Notes under the pieces: model-generated
Database searches by the model: none
Told to the model about the DNA's origin: nothing
The model's input: the letters and a program-made list of their open reading frames with translations, nothing else
Assembly (NCBI RefSeq): GCF_954871325.1
Contig: NC_088778.1
Span: 26,211,120 to 26,275,119, forward strand
Direction: 5' to 3'
DNA from: Gordionus sp. m RMFG-2023
Taxonomy: Eukaryota; Nematomorpha; Gordioida; Chordodea; Parachordodidae
Length of the DNA stretch: 64,000 bases
Translations under genes and position numbers: made by a program
Part shown: positions 60,101-64,000 of the stretch, piece by piece
How the letters are laid out: each line of letters begins with the position of its first letter
Numbering within the stretch: position 1 is the first letter of the stretch

Positions 60101-63100
60101 GTGGAGAAAATCTAAAGATGGAGGTAAGTGGCCTTGTGGCGTATGTGTGAAAGGAGTTGCTATAAATTTAATCCAATGCACCAGATACCAGAAATGTGTA
60201 CATAATAGATATAGCGGGAAAAAAGCAAGAATGACCTTTATTTGTAGAACGTGAAATGGGGTACATAATAAAGATAACGTAGAAAGATGGTCTGAATATT
60301 GGCAATGGGTTAACCCTAGGAAAAGTGGATAAGTTTTGTTATTTGGGTGATATGCTAAACGCAGATGGTGGTGTAGATTCTGCCGTTGTTGTAAGTGTCA
60401 GACAAGCATGGGAAAAGTTTAGAGAGATGTCGTCTATTCGAACAAATTAAAAAGTCTCTCTGAAGTTAAAGGGGAAAGTTAATGTAAGCTGTGTGAGGAG
60501 TAGTTTTGTTTATGGCGGTAAAACATGGTCAATGAAAGCGACTCACGAAGCCAAATTAGAAAGAACAGAGATGAGGATGATTAGATGGATGTGTTAGGTA
60601 TCTCTGAGAGAGATAAAAACTAGCAAGGAATTGCGAGCAAGATTGGATATAGAAATAATTGGAGTTGTAATGCGACGAAATAGACTGATGGTTTGGGCAT
60701 ATGGAACGTATGACAAAAGATAACTGGGTAAAGAGATGCACCTTGATGGAAGTAGGAGGATTAAGACCTAGAGAAAGACCTAAGATGACGTGGACAAATG
60801 TGATAGCGGCAGATATGCATGAATCTTACAAATATTGTTGCTCAGGACCCTCAAAAATGGAAAAGAAAAATCAGAGGAAAAACTGGCCTACCTGGGTAAA
60901 CCTGGAAATTGTCATAAAATGGAGAAGAAGAGAAGAAGAATATTCACTTATTTCAATTCGGATTATTCTATTCGTTCATACGAATATTAATTTGAAGAAA
61001 TATTATTTCGAATAATTTTCAAACCTATATTCCTATTTTACGATTAAAAGAATATAATTATTTATATTATAATGCTAAGAATTTTCAATGATAATACTAA
61101 AATAAACTTGATATACTTGAAATACTTGAAATATATTAATAAATAATACATTTTACAGGAATTAGCAAAGGTTAATTATTTTGTATGAAAAATCTTTTAA
61201 ATTTTTTTTGATTACATTCTTGAAAGAATTTTTATGAATGAAATTTACAAAAAATTATATTTATAAATAAAAAAAATTTGCCATTTTTATGTATAATTTG
61301 ATAAAAAAAATTATCTCTTCTTCCAAAAAAATCTTCAAAAAAAAACTAATAGAAATTAGTATTAAAAATATAAAAGTAAGTCAATAAAGTAATTTTCACT
61401 GAAAATATATGGCTGAAATTTTGAAAATATTATATTATTCGATAAAATATTTATATTTTTTAATTACTATTCAAAAAATATTAGGGAATTTATCCAATAA
61501 GAATAATATCTTTTTAATTCTATTCTAATATATTAATTCAAATATTTGTGTCCGATCTTAATCTTTGTTTTAGGAGCACTAGCCAAACCCTATATTAATT
61601 TGGGGACTAAAAAATAAAATGATTCATTACCTCATCAATAATGATGCTTGGTTGCGCTTGGCAGGACTCCCCACAACTCTTATTTGGAATATTTAGTCGA
61701 CATCTAACTTCATCACCATCTTCATCATAGCCTTATAAAAATAAATCAAAATTTCTATACGTCCAAAGTCAAAAAATAAATTAAATATTACGCCCAAAGT
61801 CAAATAATAAATTGAATATACAATTTAAGTTTTTTTTTAGGTTGTCCAAGGTGAACATTTTTATTGATGTTACCTTGCATTCACAATTAACGCGAATTCG
61901 CGGGTGGGCAAAGATTGGTAAAAGTGTCCTATCGCCACGAATTCGCGCCAACTGTGAACGCAGGTTAAAGCATTTAATTTTTTTAAAAGAGAAGGTTTTA
62001 ATTATAAACCATTTTTTCCTTCTAATTAAAGAAATTTCAAGCTGGCCAACTGTATTGAATAACATTGAAACTATTTCTGTTTAGACCAAGTTCTATTTTT
62101 AGATTTGAACTAGGACACCCCTATTCTGTTTTGTTTTAAGCGTGAACTTAAAATCTAAATAGCCTTTCTCTTAATTCTGTTTAGAGGAAGCTATATTAAT
62201 GGTTAAACAGATTTCTGTTTAGAAATAAGACGAGTCTGGTACCAGTGCCGTAACTAGTCTTTACAATCTCAAAGGACTCAAATTTTACTTTTTTTAAATT
62301 TCTGAATTTTGTTTTGCTATTTTTAAAACCTTCTTTTTTTAGTTAATAATTTCAAAAAATGACTTATTATTAGCTGACAATTTTAAACTCTTTTAAAGAT
62401 ATTTTTAAAAATTATTCAAAATTTTTAGGAGACTCTTCAAATTCTTCAGAGGGCTTGAGCCCTTGTGCAGCACCCTACTCCCCAGCCAAGTGACGCAATT
62501 GGTCTAGACACGCCCTAAACTTTTTATTTCTCGAAAATAAAGGAGGTATTTTTTAAAAATATACAAAATTCAGTTAGTAGAACCATATAATGTGTAAAAA
62601 TAATAAAAAAAAAATTTTTAAATTGACTTTAGATGTACTCTAACTCTCTATCAAAACTTCTACAAGTCGGGTTCAGAACCCTTGAATCTACAAACTTTTA
62701 AAACACTCATGTAGTGTTAAATAGATGACTACACTCATGATTATTCTATAAAATTAAGAATTGAAACTCTAAAGAAAAATAAGTTGTATTCATATAAGCA
62801 TATTTTTTTAAAAACAATATATATTTAACCAATAGGAAATTTTTTTTTTAAAAAAAATTAAATTTACTATTGATTTTGAACTTATGCGAGCACCCTTTTT
62901 CCAATTTGAGATAAGGAGAATTGACCGGTACAGGAGGACTATTAACCAATCCGGTGTCTTCTCTAACTTTCACGTTACCGCTGGTGATTAATGACCAAGG
63001 AGAATTTTTACTCTGTTTAGAAGGTATCCAGCAACATCCTTTGAATCTTGATAGTTATTCATAATACATTATAGTTCACGAAAACTAAATCAGATTAATC

Positions 63101-63969
63101 TCAGGGTACTCAAAAAATTTTTTAAAATTATATTTGAAATTAACTTTTTTTTAGTGGTATAAAAAAAATTCAAATTTTTCAGGGGGGCTCGAGCCCTTGT
63201 GCCCCGCTCTCTAGTGCTGCTACTGAGTGGGATCCGATCTGACCGAGTTAACTGCTGAACGATTTTAAAAATCTTCTAATGAGATCAATCTTTCATTTAT
63301 TAAAAATAATATTCTTAGATATCAATACTAGAATTAAAAACAATTAATATGAAAAAATCATTCTCATGAACAGATTTAAAAATCAATCAATCGCGGCAGA
63401 TTGGATCCCACCATCAGCTTTAAATGTGACAAATAAAAAAAGAAATATTTATTTGCCCAATTATTTGTCACTAAAAAATCTAGTTGCCTATTAAATAGGC
63501 AAAAAAACAATGCCTATTATATCAAATTTGACATCCACATCGTATTAATCATCTTTTTTTTTGTATATAAAGGTATCGGGGCTATCAGCAGATGTCTAAA
63601 TGTAACTTGAGGTTCTAGTTAAATTTTTAATAAAATCCCAACTAGTTATTTTCTTAGAATATTGATCAAATTGCATTTTTTTAAAAATTGAAATATTTAT
63701 AATAAATTATCATACCCCAATTCAAAATATTGCGAATTTTTTGGAAACGTATAATTAAATTTTCCTTGTGAGGTTATCCATCCGTCAATCACACTTTCTT
63801 CCTTGCAATCGATTTCGAAAATGGTTCTCAAACCATTGCATCCGGCATTGCAAACTATGAAATCTCGAAAATTCCCGATTTCTCCGTCCTGAGTTATGAA
63901 TGGGGAGATTTTGCAAAAATCTTTCGGCACAGATTTTTTATCCCACGTTAAGCGGTATATAATTTCGAT
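51194..63969 (-). CDS. Membrane-anchored extracellular ZP-domain protein, 3' fourteen exons (gene continues past the window)
   Basis: Exons, 5' to 3': 63716-63969, 62868-63046, 61631-61731, 58961-59415, 58517-58671, 57827-57868, 54762-54946, 54473-54576, 54229-54371, 54101-54182, 53891-54038, 52769-53082, 51965-52296, 51194-51489. All phases fit, giving 929 residues. Residues 1-390 hold one Cys-rich extracellular repeat (IYRLTWD...YFELGFKGCCW, DEDGDEVRC, GIYYTDVILEDF, VSPTGLV...VTWSPTDGQ, FCFFAV). The ZP domain, about 397-622, has ten cysteines (VICTNNGLEVSL, IFYVKNYF, VPLGACG, KSCVA, GCPTDTRIFP, ANFPAFKFPDSEYIQLECVI, VCWRQCPP). A furin-type RQRR (664-667) follows as usual, then a Ser/Asn-rich stalk, one transmembrane segment (about 875-897) and a 30-residue cytosolic tail. 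ZP domains polymerise into apical matrix; this protein's own role is unknown. The 42-nt exon 57827-57868 is least certain. Confidence 0.9.
51532..51739. mobile_element. hAT-type MITE family A, long foldback copy in the ZP gene's last intron
   Basis: TAGTGTTATTAAATGGCTCG at the left pairs with CGAGCCGTTTAACAACACTA at the right, and the pairing continues inward (AAAAACGGCTAACTCA with TGAGTTAGCCGTTTTT). The flanks TTAAGAAT and AAAAGAAT match at six of eight. It is 208 bp. Confidence 0.85.
51800..51912. mobile_element. Fragment of a GC-motif hAT-like element
   Basis: GTCAGGCCCGTAATCTAAAT, CCTGGGCCGGACCAAGGACC and the terminal GGTGACATCTCTAA resemble family C and D ends. No paired left end was found. 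Confidence 0.4.
53466..53637. mobile_element. Short MITE related to family F in a ZP-gene intron
   Basis: The right end complement CATAGGCGTATCCAGAATTT resembles the family F terminus. The left end CCTATGCGCGTAACCAATGG is a degraded partner. CCAATGG near the left and CATCCAATGG near 53575 also recur. The interior has a long G run and CTCCC patches. Confidence 0.5.
54430..54467. repeat. (AAAG)n microsatellite
   Basis: A GAAAGAAAG-type run of nearly 40 bases lies just downstream, in gene direction, of the donor of ZP exon 54473-54576. Confidence 0.85.
55384..57680 (-). mobile_element. DNA transposon bounded by inverted tandem arrays
   Basis: The left array (55395-55700) repeats AATAATTCCCCGGAAAAAAA-like units about a dozen times. 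The right array (57560-57672) carries the same unit in reverse (GGGGAATTATTTTC). Beyond each array the sequences also match in reverse (ATTCCCCATTTTTTAGATTT on the left). Between them is AT-rich DNA with a minus-strand transposase relic. The structure is like a foldback or Mutator-style element with long subterminal repeats, but I cannot assign the superfamily. It sits in the ZP gene intron between 57827 and 54946. No target duplication was found. Confidence 0.65.
57050..57515 (-). pseudogene. Transposase relic inside the array-bounded element
   Basis: The minus strand reads KIYYFSDGAVTNIKIKDFIN with YNHENDYGIKAE, then after a frame change FFETAQGKSPCDILGAVTKR with LAARARLQRPYEHHILT, and lower down KFQAFIPLDEN. 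I know a matching block (YFSDGA...KN..NF...H..DFGIKAEWHF.ATSHGKG.CDG.GGTVKRLA) from many transposon-derived animal proteins. The SDG aspartate is present. At least one frameshift and several stops follow. Confidence 0.65.
58112..58328. mobile_element. hAT-type MITE family A copy
   Basis: It starts TAGTATTGTTAAATGGCTCG and ends GGGTCGTTTACCAACATTA, with TGAGCCTCGTTGGCAAATAG and TTTGGCTAAAAGCTTAATC inside. It lies between ZP exons 58517-58671 and 57827-57868. Confidence 0.7.
58335..58462. mobile_element. Second, half copy of MITE family A in tandem
   Basis: AGATGGCAAAAAGGTTTG, AATCTCCAAGCTTGC and TTAGCTAAAATCTTA are the right-half landmarks, ending AAACAACGCTACTG. It directly follows the preceding copy, so one element landed in or beside another. 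Confidence 0.6.
59626..60960 (+). mobile_element. Dead LINE (non-LTR retrotransposon), RT to 3' end, 5'-truncated
   Basis: The plus strand shows MQFGFTSGA, VRHMQEKYLAKEKKLYFDL, KAFDRVRLE, then VGLHQGSVLSPLLF, PWELLYADNFV (the YADD box has lost its second Asp), a zinc-knuckle GKWPCGVC...IQCT, DKFCYLGDMLNADGGVDS, KLKGKV, RTEMRMIRWMC, VMRRN and RPRERPKMTW. This order is that of a LINE group widespread in marine invertebrates (CR1/Jockey-like, family not assigned). It ends in a GAAGAA-rich tail near 60930-60950. The endonuclease and early RT are absent. Stops and frame changes are many. It lies antisense in a ZP gene intron. Confidence 0.85.
61873..61964. mobile_element. Miniature inverted-repeat element, family P (copy 3)
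   Basis: CCTTGCATTCACAATTAACG...CGAATTCGCG on the left pairs with CGAATTCGCG...CTGTGAACGCAGG on the right, flanked by TTA on both sides (61870-61872 and 61965-61967). At 92 bp it is almost entirely palindromic. It lies in a ZP gene intron. Confidence 0.75.
62245..62500 (+). repeat. Dispersed repeat family G
   Basis: It opens CAGTGCCGTAACTAGTCTTT and closes GGGCTTGAGCCCTTGTGC, in parallel with 28425-28585. It is followed by CCCAGCCAAGTGACGCAATTG. It is non-coding and lies in a ZP gene intron. Confidence 0.5.
63100..63222 (+). repeat. Dispersed repeat family G, right half
   Basis: TTAACTTTTTTTTAGTGGTA, TTTTTCAGGGGGGCTCGAGC and CCTTGTGCCCCGCTC repeat the closing part of the 62245-62500 block. 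It lies in the intron just upstream, in gene direction, of ZP exon 62868-63046. Confidence 0.5.
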
Positions 63970-64000
63970 CTGTATATTAAATTTATGGAATTTAAAAAAA

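Noticed and set aside
63046-63060. Alternative acceptor (AAAG) for ZP exon 62868-63046
   Set aside because: It would put a stop a few codons later. The CAAG acceptor at 63047 gives ELGFKGCCW, which fits the module.

Overview
This is strongly AT-rich eukaryotic DNA with spliceosomal GT-AG introns. It appears to come from an invertebrate animal: it carries metazoan-type genes (a MAP-kinase-interacting kinase, an AP-1 mu adaptin, a transmembrane zona-pellucida-domain protein) and many animal-type hAT DNA transposons, MITEs and decayed non-LTR retroelements. I cannot name the species. I see no LTR retroelement, Polinton, rRNA, CRISPR array or bacterial-type operon.

Layout. (1) 1-14 kb: an apparently complete plus-strand MNK kinase gene of eight coding exons (about 959 aa), with all splice phases consistent. 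A 6.8 kb second intron is loaded with a hAT element, MITEs and a tandem array. (2) 14-21 kb: intergenic, with an imperfect tandem array, a GC-rich hAT-like element with a perfect 8-bp target duplication, a hAT transposase scrap and a 5'-truncated retroelement tail. (3) 21.0-23.0 kb: a minus-strand AP-1 mu gene whose exons read cleanly, but with the block for about 170 residues of the mu homology domain absent. A hAT-like element lies about 90 bp upstream of its start codon. (4) 23-51 kb: about 28 kb with no gene I can confirm, made of hAT-type elements and relics, MITEs, a Merlin transposase scrap, a second retroelement tail and a tRNA-like sequence. A weak hypothetical minus-strand gene may lie near 35.7-36.4 kb. 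(5) 51.2-64 kb: fourteen minus-strand exons of a large membrane-anchored ZP-domain extracellular protein. They cover the C-terminal 929 residues; the 5' end lies beyond the right edge. Its introns host a foldback MITE, a 2.3 kb DNA transposon bounded by inverted tandem arrays, a dead LINE and a miniature palindromic element.

The three genes share no obvious pathway: translational signalling (MNK to eIF4E), trans-Golgi/endosome clathrin sorting (AP-1), and apical extracellular matrix or adhesion (ZP protein). Most of the window is transposon-derived. No unambiguous new biological system was found. The strongest leads are the AP-1 mu gene lacking half of its cargo-binding domain, the transposon with inverted CCCCGG-type arrays, and the ZP protein's architecture.
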